From Symbiodinium natans (Eukaryota; Sar; Dinophyceae; Suessiales; Symbiodiniaceae), in assembly GCA_905221605.1 (NCBI GenBank), contig CAJNDS010002413.1, positions 530,001 through 543,541 on the forward strand: a stretch of 13,541 bases of DNA, read 5' to 3'. Positions 7,137 through 13,541 of this stretch are shown here, one piece after another. The notes under the pieces are model-generated. The model worked only from the letters and a program-made list of their open reading frames with translations. It made no database searches and was not told the DNA's origin. The first letter of the stretch is position 1; each line of letters begins with the position of its first letter. The position numbers and the translations under genes are program-made.

Positions 7137-7704
7137 CCCTAAACCCTAAACCCTAAGCCCTAAGCCCTAAACCCTAAGCCCTAAGCCCTAAACCCTAAAC
7201 CCTAAGCCCTAAACCCTAAACCCTAAACCTTAAACCCCTAGACCCTAAGCCCTAAACCCCAAACCCTAAACCCTAAACCCTAAACCCTAAACCCTAAGCC
7301 CTAAGCCCTAAACCCTAAGCCCTAAGCCCTAAACCCTAAACCCTAAGCCCTAAACCCTAAACCCTAAACCTTAAACCCCTAGACCCTAAGCCCTAAACCC
7401 CAAACCCTAAACCCTAAACCCTAAACCCTAAACCCTAAGCCCTAAGCCCTAAACCCTAAGCCCTAAGCCCTAAACCCTAAACCCTAAGCCCTAAACCCTA
7501 AACCCTAAACCTTAAACCCCTAGACCCTAAGCCCTAAACCCCAAACCCTAAACCCTAAACCCTAAACCCTAAACCCTAAGCCCTAAGCCCTAAACCCTAA
7601 GCCCTAAGCCCTAAACCCTAAACCCTAAGCCCTAAACCCTAAACCCTAAACCTTAAACCCCTAGACCCTAAGCCCTAAACCCCAAACCCTAAACCCTAAA
7701 CCCT
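7137..7704 (-). repeat. 141-bp higher-order repeat of telomere-like units
   Basis: The landmark TTAAACCCCTAGACCC occurs at 7230, 7371, 7512 and 7653, exactly 141 bases apart. Units 7230-7370, 7371-7511 and 7512-7652 are identical base for base by my reading. Partial units flank them (7137-7229 and 7653-7704). Each unit is twenty CCCTAAA-type heptamers (a fixed order of CCCTAAA, CCCTAAG, CCCCAAA and CTTAAAC variants) plus one extra C. Confidence 0.95.
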
Positions 7705-7822
7705 AGTCCCTAAACCCTGAACCCCTCACAAGCAAGTCTCCAGGGCGCCGAGAGGCTCGGCTTCTCCCTCTGGGGCCGCTCCCGAACCCTGGCGAGGCCC
7801 ACGCTTTCGGCTGCAGGGGGCG
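7705..7822. other. GC-rich unique spacer
   Basis: Unique sequence with a + frame open from about 7727 into the next block (LQGAERLGFSLWGRSRTLA). Unrecognised. Confidence 0.3.
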
Positions 7823-8085
7823 CAGGGTTTAGGGGCGGTTCAGGTGGTTTAGGGTTTAGGGTTTAGGTTTAGGGAGGTTGAGGGGGGTTTTGAGGGGGTT
7901 TTGAGGGGATTTTCAGGTTGTTTTTTTCAAGGTTTGTTTGTTTTTTTAAGGTTTTTTGCTTGGTTGTTTTGGGCGAGGGTCGCATGTCGGGTTAAGGGCT
8001 TTAGGGTTTAGGATTTAGGGTTTCAGGTGTTTTAGGGATTAGGGTTTAGGGTTTAGGGTTTAGGGTTCAGGTGGTTTAGGGTTTG
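7823..8085 (+). repeat. Degenerate TTTAGGG array with G- and T-rich insert
   Basis: TTTAGGG units at both ends. The middle holds GAGGGGGTTTT repeats (7875-7912) and then T-rich sequence (7918-7965). Confidence 0.8.
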
Positions 8086-8107
8086 GGGCTCCGTGGCCGT
8101 GCAATAA

Positions 8108-8289
8108 ACCTTGAACCCTTTGAGGCCCCCTAAGAACTAAACCCTCAAGCCCCTAACCCCTAAAACCCTAAAATCCTAAAAAGCCTAAGCTCTAGACCCC
8201 CTGAAGCCCCCAAGCCTAAACCCTAAACCCTAAAATCCTAAATCATAAAACCCTGAAACCCTAAAACCCTAAAACCCTAAAATCCAATC
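8108..8289 (-). repeat. Degenerate C-rich array
   Basis: Decayed CCCTAAA and CCCTAAAA units with many substitutions, leading into a pure octamer array. Confidence 0.8.
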
Positions 8290-8388
8290 CTAAAACCCTA
8301 AAACCCTAAAACCCTAAAACCCTAAAACCCTAAAACCCTAAAACCCTAAAACCCTAAAACCCTAAAACCCTAAAACCCTAAAACCCTG
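8290..8388 (-). repeat. CCCTAAAA octamer array
   Basis: About twelve perfect CCCTAAAA octamers (TTTTAGGG on the complement, the unit that serves as telomere repeat in Chlamydomonas). It is homogeneous, unlike its flanks, so it is a separately amplified unit. Confidence 0.95.
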
Positions 8389-8735
8389 AAACCCTAAACC
8401 CCTAAAACCCTAAAACCCTAAAACCCTAAACCCTAAAACCCTAAACCCTGAAGACCTAAAACCCTAAGAACCCTAAAACCCTAAGACCCTAGGCCCTAAA
8501 CCTTAAGCCCTGAAGCCCGAAACCCTAAACCCTCTAATACCATCCCTGTAAGTGAACACGTCTGCTTAAGCCTTAGCCCTAATCCCTAAACCTCAAAACT
8601 CTCCAACACTAAACCCCAAACCCGAAACCCCAAACCCTAAACCCCAAACCCCAAACCCTAAACCCCAAACACTAAACCCTAAACCCGAAACCCTAAACCC
8701 GAAACCCTAAAACCCTAAAACCCTAAAACCCTAAA
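8389..8735 (-). repeat. Mixed C-rich telomere-like array
   Basis: CCCTAAA, CCCTAAAA, CCCCAAA and CCCGAAA units. A short unique interruption lies at 8535-8577. Confidence 0.85.
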
Positions 8736-8822
8736 CCCTGAACCCTAAACCCTAAAACCCTAAACCCTGAACCCTAAACCCTAAAACCCTAAACCCTAAA
8801 CCCTAAAACCCTAAACCTTAAA
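8736..8822 (-). repeat. 29-bp higher-order repeat
   Basis: The pattern CCCTGAA CCCTAAA CCCTAAAA CCCTAAA (7+7+8+7) begins at 8736, 8765 and, with one substitution, at 8794. Confidence 0.85.
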
Positions 8823-8916
8823 CCCTAAACCCTAGAACCCTAAACCCTAAACCCTAAACCCTAAACCCTAGAACCCTAAACCCTAAACCTCTAAACCCTC
8901 AACCCTAAACCCCAAG
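8823..8916 (-). repeat. CCCTAAA array with CCCTAGAA variants
   Basis: Canonical heptamers broken at intervals by CCCTAGAA octamers. Followed by the unique spacer 8917-9017, which is open in one + frame after CAACAG (SQFWCPGRLPLASKAEERC). Confidence 0.88.
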
Positions 8917-9017
8917 GCCCTCCAACAGGGATCCCAGTTTTGGTGTCCTGGCAGGCTGCCCCTGGCCAGCAAGGCTGAGGAGCGGTGTCTGTTGAGGGCA
9001 CATCCTTGGGGGCTTTC

Positions 9018-9125
9018 TTTAGGGTTTAGGGTTTAGGGTTTAGGGTTAGGGGTTAAGGGTTTCGGGTTTAGAGTTTGAGGTTTAGGGTATTAGGGTTTGA
9101 AGTGCTTTAGAGTTTAGGCTTTGGG
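9018..9125 (+). repeat. TTTAGGG block, degenerate on its right
   Basis: Four perfect units, then decayed units. The spacer 9126-9219 contains a good acceptor-like tract (GTCCCTTTCAG) at about 9181 followed by a short open stretch. Confidence 0.85.
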
Positions 9126-9219
9126 TGGCGTTCTGGATCTAAGGGTCATGGCTTACCTCGGGTCTCTAAAGGTCCCTTTCAGATTGACGTCGTGTGTCGT
9201 GTGACGTGTGACCCTTTCA

Positions 9220-9302
9220 CCCTAAACCCTAAACCCTAAACCCTACGCCCTAAGCCCGAAACCCTAAACCCTAAACCCTAAACCCTAAACCCCAAGCCCA
9301 TA
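9220..9302 (-). repeat. CCCTAAA block
   Basis: About eleven units with CCCTACG, CCCGAAA and CCCCAAG variants. Followed by the unique spacer 9303-9387, open in two + frames. Confidence 0.92.
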
Positions 9303-9387
9303 AAGGAGCAAGTCATGTGGGCTCGCGGCTTGAATTTCGGGTTTCGGGCACAATCTCGGCAGCAGCTCGGCGCACACACTCAACAGG

Positions 9388-9518
9388 GCTTAGGGTGTAG
9401 GGGTTTAGGGTTTAGGGTTTAGGGCTTCAGGGTTTAAGGTTTAGGGTTCAGGGCTTCAGGTTTAAGGTTTAGGGTTTAGGGTTTAGGGCTTCAGGGTTTA
9501 AGGTTTAGGGATTAGCAT
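9388..9518 (+). repeat. TTTAGGG array with a GGGCTTCAGG higher-order pattern
   Basis: GGGCTTCAGG(G)TTTAAGG plus TTTAGGG recurs three times (about 9423, 9453 and 9486) with canonical units between. A small degenerate higher-order repeat. Confidence 0.85.
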
Positions 9519-9638
9519 TTGGGGTCTAAACGCTTGACCCGAAACTTCTGGATGTTCCTCTCCCATGGAGAGGAGAACAAGCTTCGGCCTTTTCCGCTCT
9601 CGCAGCGCAACTATGAGGACAACCCGCCTTTGACATAC
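9519..9638. other. Unique spacer, most exon-like of the set
   Basis: One + frame is open for about 40 codons from about 9530 to TAA at about 9650, with protein-like composition (FWMFLSHGEENKLRPFPL) and a possible GT donor at TACAGG/GTTTGTG. One minus-strand frame is also open, so coding is unproved. No family is recognised. Confidence 0.35.
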
Positions 9639-9787
9639 AGGGTTTGTGATTAAGGGTTTAGTGCTTGTTTTGTGAATTTGGGGTACAGGGTCTCTTTAGA
9701 AATCCTGCAGCAAAAAGCCGCAAGAAACCCTAAACGACCCATTTGCAACACCTCTGCCTCGGCAACCTTAAGCAATCCCTTCAAAAC
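9639..9787. other. Sparse telomeric remnants and unique spacer
   Basis: Isolated G-rich units at 9639-9690, then unique sequence that is open in one + frame (EILQQKAARNPKRPICNTSA) and includes a single CCCTAAAC in frame. Confidence 0.35.
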
Positions 9788-9890
9788 AGCCCTAAACCCT
9801 AAACCCTAAACCCTAAACCCTAAACCCTAAACCCTTAACCCTTAACCCTTAACCCTTAACCCGAAACCCTGAACCCCAAACCCTAAACAC
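9788..9890 (-). repeat. CCCTAAA array switching to CCCTTAA
   Basis: Six perfect CCCTAAA units are followed by four to five CCCTTAA units, then by decayed units. The variant switch is sharp. Confidence 0.93.
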
Positions 9891-9970
9891 ACTCCTCAAA
9901 GCTCGCAGAACCCTCGCTCCAAAGAAGCGACCTGACACACCAAACCCCTGAAAGAAAACATTTCTTGCCT
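9891..9970. other. Unique spacer
   Basis: Short AC-rich unique stretch, open in one + frame (TLLKARRTLAPKKRPDTP). Unrecognised. Confidence 0.3.
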
Positions 9971-10134
9971 AAGCCCTAAACCCTAAACCCTAAACCCCAA
10001 GCCCTGAACCCCAAGCCCTGAACCCCAAGCCCTGAACCCCAAGCCCGAAACCCGAAACCCTCAACCCGAAACCAAACCCTAAACCCCAAGCCCTAAACCG
10101 CAATCCCTGAACCCCAAGCACTAAACCCTAAAGC

Positions 10135-10135
<1 letters not shown>
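9971..10135 (-). repeat. Mixed C-rich array with a 14-bp higher-order repeat
   Basis: CCCCAAGCCCTGAA repeats exactly at 9995, 10009 and 10023, with a fourth partial unit. Flanked by CCCTAAA and decayed units. Confidence 0.9.
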
Positions 10136-10229
<94 letters not shown>

Positions 10230-10231
10230 AC
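10136..10231 (-). repeat. Second CCCTCAA array
   Basis: About thirteen perfect CCCTCAA heptamers, the same subtype as at 2431-2582. Confidence 0.95.
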
Positions 10232-10284
10232 CTGGCGGTGCCCGGGCCGTTGAACTCAGGGGATGTGCTCGATTGGTGGTCCTG
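10232..10284. other. Unique spacer
   Basis: Short GC-rich stretch, open in one + frame (GGARAVELRGCARLVVL). Unrecognised. Confidence 0.3.
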
Positions 10285-10470
10285 AGGGTTAGGGTTTAGG
10301 GTTTAGGGTTTCAGGGTTTGGGGGTTTAGGGTTTGGGGGTTTAGGGACTTCTGGTTTAGGGGTTGAGGGTTTAGGGTTTCAGGGTTTAGGGGGGTTTAAG
10401 GCTTTAGGGTTTAGGGGTTTAGGGTCTAGGGTTTCAGGGTTTAGGGGGTTTAAGGGATTTTGGGTTTAGG
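10285..10470 (+). repeat. TTTAGGG array with G-expanded variants
   Basis: About twenty-five units including TTTGGGGG and TTTAGGGGG. The block GGGTTTCAGGGTTTAGGGGG plus TTTAAGG occurs twice (about 10375 and 10430). Confidence 0.9.
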
Positions 10471-10590
10471 GCTCTGGAAGCTGCTTCGGCACTTCCCCTG
10501 GCTCCAGCACTCGCTTGGCGTGCCTTTCCTTCTTTCTTGGGCCGTCCTTTCATGGGTGCTGCCTGCTACAGGGGCCCGGCTGAGCCAGTC

Positions 10591-10674
10591 ATGGCCCTCA
10601 CCGACGCGGCGGCCGAGGAAATCATCGAGAAGATCAAGGGAAGCTTCTTGGACGCCCAGAGGAGAGTTGACTAA
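10591..10674 (+). CDS. Candidate short coding fragment, unproved
   Basis: An ATG at 10591 opens 27 codons that end at a TAA formed where the CCCTAAA array starts. The frame is also open upstream through the preceding spacer. The peptide is a balanced amphipathic helix, starting MALTDAAAEEIIEKIKG. The pattern hydrophobic-LTDAAA-x-x-I resembles the first helix of A-type iron-sulfur carrier proteins (HesB/IscA family), but their three cysteines lie much further on and are absent here. It may be a first exon, a gene fragment, or chance. A longer 73-codon + frame (10460-10681) overlaps it and looks less protein-like. Confidence 0.2.
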   Translation: MALTDAAAEEIIEKIKGSFLDAQRRVD

Positions 10675-10765
10675 ACCCTAAACCCTAAAACCTAAACCCT
10701 AGACCCTGAACCCTAAAGCCTGAACCTTGAGCCCTAAAACCTGAACCCTGAACCCTAAACCCCAG
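10673..10765 (-). repeat. Degenerate CCCTAAA block
   Basis: Two perfect units, then CCCTGAA, CCTGAAC and GCCCTAAAA variants. Confidence 0.85.
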
Positions 10766-10792
10766 CACCTTTTCTTTCAACTCTTCAGCATC

Positions 10793-10941
10793 GCCCAGCC
10801 CCAGCCCCAGCCCCAGCCCCAGCCCCAGCCCCAGCCCCAGCCCCAGCCCCAGCCCCAGCCCCAGCCCCAGCCCCAGCCCCAGCCCCAGCCCCCAGCCCCA
10901 GCGCCCAGCCCCAGCCCCCAGCCCCAGCCCCAGCCCCAGCC
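10793..10941 (-). repeat. CCCCAG hexamer array
   Basis: About twenty-four CCCCAG units with a few CCCCCAG and GCGCCCAG interruptions, running directly into the assembly gap. On the minus strand it translates as Leu-Gly repeats, which is not evidence of a protein. Confidence 0.95.
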
Positions 10942-11041
10942 NNNNNNNNNNNNNNNNNNNNNNNNNNNNNNNNNNNNNNNNNNNNNNNNNNNNNNNNNNN
11001 NNNNNNNNNNNNNNNNNNNNNNNNNNNNNNNNNNNNNNNNN
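10942..11041. other. Assembly gap of exactly 100 N
   Basis: One hundred N, probably a standard-length gap of unknown true size. The repeat mosaic on its left and the retrotransposon on its right are therefore joined by scaffolding, not by read sequence. Confidence 0.98.
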
Positions 11042-11647
11042 CTTGCGTCTCCTACGACGGATCATTGGGCAAAGTTAAAGCACTTGCTTCGGTATCTTGC
11101 AGGTACCAAGGAGTATGTCCAAGAACTTCGCCCGAACATCCGGTTGTCTGAGAAGCATTCCTCTCTTGATGTTCACACTTACGTTGATTCTGACTGGGCT
11201 GGTGATCCTGATACACGGCGTTCCACTTCCGGAGTTGCGACTTACCTGCTTGGCGTTAACTTGCAGTCGCACTCCAGGACGCAGCAAACGATTGCACTCT
11301 CCTCTGGAGAGGCTGAACTTTACGCAATCGGCGGTGGAGCTGCGGACGCGCTGTTTCTCAGATCACTTCTCTTGGAATCTCGCTTGATCCCAAAGGTGCA
11401 CTTGTTCTTGCATACCGATAGCACGGCTGGTAAGTCGATGGCATCGCGCTATGGCACTTCGCGTAAAACGCGTCACGTTCAGTTAAGATACTTGTACGTT
11501 CAAGAGCTTGTAACTTCAGGTATGGTCATCATCCGCAAAGTACTTGGTACCCTGAACAGTGCTGATGTACTTACGAAGTACGTGTCTAAAGAAACTTTGG
11601 CAAGGCATGTGGGCACTTTGGGCTTGAGGCCCAGAGACGCCATGTAG
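11042..11647 (+). CDS. Ty1/copia polyprotein, C-terminal fragment (RT end and RNase H)
   Basis: The frame is open from the gap to TAG at 11645-11647, so the true start is missing; the visible part is about 201 residues. RNase H would degrade the RNA strand of the RNA:DNA hybrid during reverse transcription in virus-like particles. The visible order is typical of copia: HWAKLKHLLRYLAGT joins reverse transcriptase to RNase H (about 11063-11107); YVDSDWAGD (about 11180) has the first catalytic Asp, followed by RRSTSG; SSGEAELYA (about 11300) has the catalytic Glu; LHTDS (about 11410) has the second Asp; then KTRHVQLRYLYVQE and the closing NSADVLTK. All key acidic residues are present and there is no frameshift, so this domain may be recently active. 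ACTT tetramers are scattered through it in every phase. Confidence 0.93.
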   Translation, partial: LASPTTDHWAKLKHLLRYLAGTKEYVQELRPNIRLSEKHSSLDVHTYVDSDWAGDPDTRRSTSGVATYLLGVNLQSHSRTQQTIALSSGEAELYAIGGGAADALFLRSLLLESRLIPKVHLFLHTDSTAGKSMASRYGTSRKTRHVQLRYLYVQELVTSGMVIIRKVLGTLNSADVLTKYVSKETLARHVGTLGLRPRDAM

Positions 11648-11678
11648 GAGTAACCTACTTGTGCGTTTCACCCAGGCT

Positions 11679-11703
11679 AAAAGGAGAAAGACAAGAGAGA
11701 GAG
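11679..11703 (+). promoter_or_regulatory. Polypurine tract candidate
   Basis: 24 of 25 bases are purines, 31 bases after the pol stop. In LTR retrotransposons such a tract lies just before the 3' LTR and primes plus-strand DNA. Its position fits, but the LTR start is not verified. Confidence 0.5.
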
Positions 11704-11965
11704 TAAACTTGCGAGAGCTACAAATCCGAAAAAAAAAAACCTTTCTAACTTTCTCCTTCCACTCTCCATACCCTGAAAAAAAAAACTTTCCTTTACCCTG
11801 AAGAAACATTTAGGGCTAATTCGTTTCAGTGGAGGTCACTTGCCAGTGTTGTGATGTTGCGCTTGACATGTCGGGAGCTGCGAGTTCAACTTAAGCTTTT
11901 GCCGCATCTGGCTCTCCCCAACCTATCTTAAACTCTAAACCTTTTCCCTTAGTAGACTTGTTGCA
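11704..11965 (+). other. Possible 3' LTR or untranslated region with paired A-tracts
   Basis: Non-coding stretch after the polypurine tract. It has two A runs (11 A at 11729-11739, 10 A at 11776-11785), each followed by a CTTTC-rich pyrimidine stretch, resembling a local duplication of about 47 bases. One TTTAGGG unit occurs at 11809-11815. Without the 5' LTR, LTR identity cannot be tested. Confidence 0.4.
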
Positions 11966-12241
11966 ATGGAACAAGAGCCGCAGCTCACTTGCGGGGAAAT
12001 TCGAGTACTTCGCAGGGCTTTGCGAGTCTTGTGGTTGTACTTGGCCTTGCGCTTTGTCCAGGGCACAACTTGGTGGTCTGGAACAGTGCTTACTTTGGTT
12101 GATTTGCCGCAGTCACTTCGCGCAGAAAGGCTGCGCAGAATTGGCGGTTGGTCCAACCTACTTTTCCAGCTGGTGAGACTTTGCTTGGCCTACGCGATTT
12201 GGCCACTTCACCGAATCCTCCGTGACTTGCGTGAAGAATAG
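11966..12241 (+). CDS. Unrecognised 91-codon ORF
   Basis: ATG at 11966 to TAG at 12239-12241. The predicted product is rich in Leu, Arg and Trp, with hydrophobic stretches near residues 21-31 (VLWLYLALRFV) and 65-79 (LLFQLVRLCLAYAIW) that might be membrane-associated. No family is recognised. It lies in the same orientation as the copia pol and ends 31 bases before the 324-codon ORF, in a different frame. It could be a first exon, an upstream ORF, or chance. Confidence 0.3.
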   Translation: MEQEPQLTCGEIRVLRRALRVLWLYLALRFVQGTTWWSGTVLTLVDLPQSLRAERLRRIGGWSNLLFQLVRLCLAYAIWPLHRILRDLREE

Positions 12242-12272
12242 AGTGGTGCAGTACTTTTGGTAGCCGGAGAGA

Positions 12273-13247
12273 ATGCCGCCGAAGGCGATTGAAGAGGCGC
12301 AGCATTGGACTTTGGAGATGCATCAGCGAGCCTTTGTCCAGGACACTTACGCCTCATTTTCGACTTTCTCCAACTTTTGGCGACATGAGGTCTTTATGTC
12401 GATACTTTTCAGTGGATTGCAGAAGGAGAGACTTACAATTCGGCAACTTCTGTTGATTCCACGAGATCCGAGAACCAACTTTCTGTTGGTGGTGCCGCGC
12501 TTGTTCGTGCTTTTTCCGGGACTTTATCATCCTGGTTCAAGGCAGTACCCAGGACTTTATCACTCAGTCCATGGGCCTCCTTTGTACTTTACCTTCGAGC
12601 TGCAATGGATTACTTCATTGGCAATCGAGATGCTGGGAGTCCACTTGTTTTCTCCTCAAGAAATTAACTTCATGCCGTGGACGTGTTACATTGTGTTGCC
12701 GCGGTCGACTTGGGCAAGGCTTATGCAGCGACTTGTGACACAAAGGGTGCTTGTCATTACCCCAGCCGACTTGGTTTGGACTTCTGGGATGTTGAATGTA
12801 GGGTTCTCCCTACGATCAACTTTACTATTCACCATATTTAACTTTCAGTTTCATCCTGGGAGAGCAGAGTATCAAGAATCATTCGTTGCACTTGGCTTCA
12901 GTATCTCTGGTCAAACTTTCGGTGCAATGATGTCTTCTGGAGGCAACATATGGAACAGACGATACCGAGATTACTTCATCAAGCTGCCACTTCTGCAACT
13001 TTTCCACCCGGCGGAGATCGCTACCCTGGTGTCGTTTACTTGCACAAACCAGGCACTTACTTTTGCAAGACTTGGGGAAATGTACCACAACTTTATCCAG
13101 GCGGAAACCCATTTGTGGTTGGGCCACATTCCACTTCACAAAGCGTGGCTGCGACCTGGAGAAGCTGAACTTGGTGACGACGAGACGGTTGATCCTCACT
13201 TGGTTCGGAGGATGATGCAGTATGACCTGCATCGGCCCAAGTTTTGA
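12273..13247 (+). CDS. Unrecognised 324-residue protein
   Basis: ATG at 12273 is the first after an in-frame TAG at 12261; stop TGA at 13245-13247. In roughly half-GC DNA an open frame of 325 codons is unlikely by chance, so it is probably real or recently decayed. The product is rich in Leu, Phe, Thr and His, with a hydrophobic stretch at about residues 69-82 (NFLLVVPRLFVLFP), a short duplicated PGLYH at 82-86 and 93-97, and an acidic C-terminal segment (GEAELGDDETVD, about 296-307) before a basic end. I recognise no domain. It lies about 625 bases after the copia pol stop on the same strand, where some copia lineages carry an extra envelope-like ORF, but nothing in the protein shows that function. 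It may equally be an unrelated host gene. ACTT tetramers occur about 33 times within it, split almost evenly over the three codon phases. Confidence 0.5.
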   Translation: MPPKAIEEAQHWTLEMHQRAFVQDTYASFSTFSNFWRHEVFMSILFSGLQKERLTIRQLLLIPRDPRTNFLLVVPRLFVLFPGLYHPGSRQYPGLYHSVHGPPLYFTFELQWITSLAIEMLGVHLFSPQEINFMPWTCYIVLPRSTWARLMQRLVTQRVLVITPADLVWTSGMLNVGFSLRSTLLFTIFNFQFHPGRAEYQESFVALGFSISGQTFGAMMSSGGNIWNRRYRDYFIKLPLLQLFHPAEIATLVSFTCTNQALTFARLGEMYHNFIQAETHLWLGHIPLHKAWLRPGEAELGDDETVDPHLVRRMMQYDLHRPKF

Positions 13248-13541
13248 TGGGCACTTTGTCCGCCAAGACTTCTTTGTCTTCGACTTCCCATTTGCATGTC
13301 TCACCATGCGGCAGTAACTTTTCTGTCTTTGGTTAGTAAAACTTTCGAGCATGCAGTGATGCGCCGAAATCCCCACTTTAAGGCTGCACTTGCATTGCAT
13401 CTTTGGGATAAATAGGTCCCCGTTTTGCCGGAAACTTCAATTAGTGCCGAAGAGCACTTAGTTGCAGCGAGCCGTTCCTTTGTGAACTTTTGGCAGTTCT
13501 TCACATCACACTTGAAGCTTGAAGATAGGAGAGCTCGTGTG
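13248..13541. other. Region downstream of the 324-codon ORF
   Basis: No ATG-initiated + gene is supported. The +1 frame relative to the preceding ORF is open from before its stop to TAA at about 13317 (GHFVRQDFFVFDFPFACL), so a frameshift could extend the protein by about 24 residues. ACTT enrichment continues to the window end, so the composition is not a property of coding sequence only. Confidence 0.4.

Larger units (their letters stand above)
11042..11703 (+). mobile_element. Ty1/copia retrotransposon, 3' part of the pol region
   Basis: Contains the end of pol and, 31 bases after its stop, a purine-rich tract that could prime plus-strand synthesis. The 5' part (gag, protease, integrase, most of reverse transcriptase) is lost in the gap or absent. 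No LTR can be demonstrated because only one side is visible. Confidence 0.85.
11082..13513 (+). repeat. Region of extreme strand-specific ACTT enrichment
   Basis: About 78 ACTT on the + strand across 2,500 bases, against about 5 AAGT (its complement). The mean distance is about 38 bases in the copia part and about 29 bases from 11838 on, and few distances exceed 55. Bases before and after the tetramer are free except that A rarely follows. Spacers left of the gap show ACTT at about background frequency. Confidence 0.85.

Noticed and set aside
7064-7719. CRISPR-like array
   Set aside because: The regular repeat has no unique spacers; it is a tandem higher-order repeat.
10685-11065. Minus-strand Leu-Gly repeat protein
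   Set aside because: It is the CCCCAG array read through the N gap.
11516-11809. 97-codon minus-strand ORF
   Set aside because: It overlaps the 3' end of the copia RNase H and reads its A-tracts as Phe/Lys-rich sequence.
12879-13400. 173-codon minus-strand ORF opposite the 324-codon ORF
   Set aside because: It overlaps a longer frame on the strand that also carries the copia pol, and it has no recognisable domain. Treated as a shadow frame.

Overview
The window looks like nuclear DNA of a eukaryote with Arabidopsis-type telomeric repeats (TTTAGGG). A dinoflagellate is the best guess. Three things support it: the repeat unit (TTTAGGG is known in dinoflagellates, plants and many algae), GC-rich spacers, and a Ty1/copia RNase H of a style that is abundant in dinoflagellate genomes. 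This is inference. No spliced-leader relic, rRNA or tRNA was seen, so a plant, an alga or another alveolate is not excluded.

Positions 1-10941 are a mosaic of at least 30 interstitial telomere-like blocks. They include TTTAGGG and CCCTAAA arrays and variant arrays (CCCTCAA, CCCTAAAA, CCCTTAA, CCCTAAG), separated by short unique spacers of about 50-330 bases plus one of about 810 bases (669-1480). Block orientation flips repeatedly, so this is not one chromosome end read inward. Within it lie a 141-bp higher-order repeat with three identical complete units (7230-7652), several smaller higher-order repeats, two copies of a palindromic MITE-like element (3287-3388, 5187-5261), and three copies of a second dispersed element beginning GGGTCGGA (2081, 6061, 7000). 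One copy of the latter carries a CCCTAAA array inside it. Many spacers are stop-free in one or more frames and some have splice-like borders. I regard them as possible exons or gene fragments but cannot prove it. A CCCCAG hexamer array runs into a 100-N assembly gap (10942-11041).

Positions 11042-13541 are different: about half GC and almost free of telomere-like repeat. They open with the 3' end of a Ty1/copia pol gene (end of reverse transcriptase and complete RNase H, stop at 11645-11647). A polypurine tract follows, then two ORFs I do not recognise (91 and 324 codons) in the same orientation. The most unusual signal is compositional. ACTT occurs about 78 times on the + strand in 2,500 bases (about 10 expected), its complement AAGT only about 5 times, in all three codon phases and in non-coding stretches, at a fairly even spacing of about 30 bases.

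No bacterial-style operon, CRISPR array or complete conventional gene is present. The only confident coding call is the retrotransposon RNase H. The 324-codon ORF is moderately supported by its length alone.
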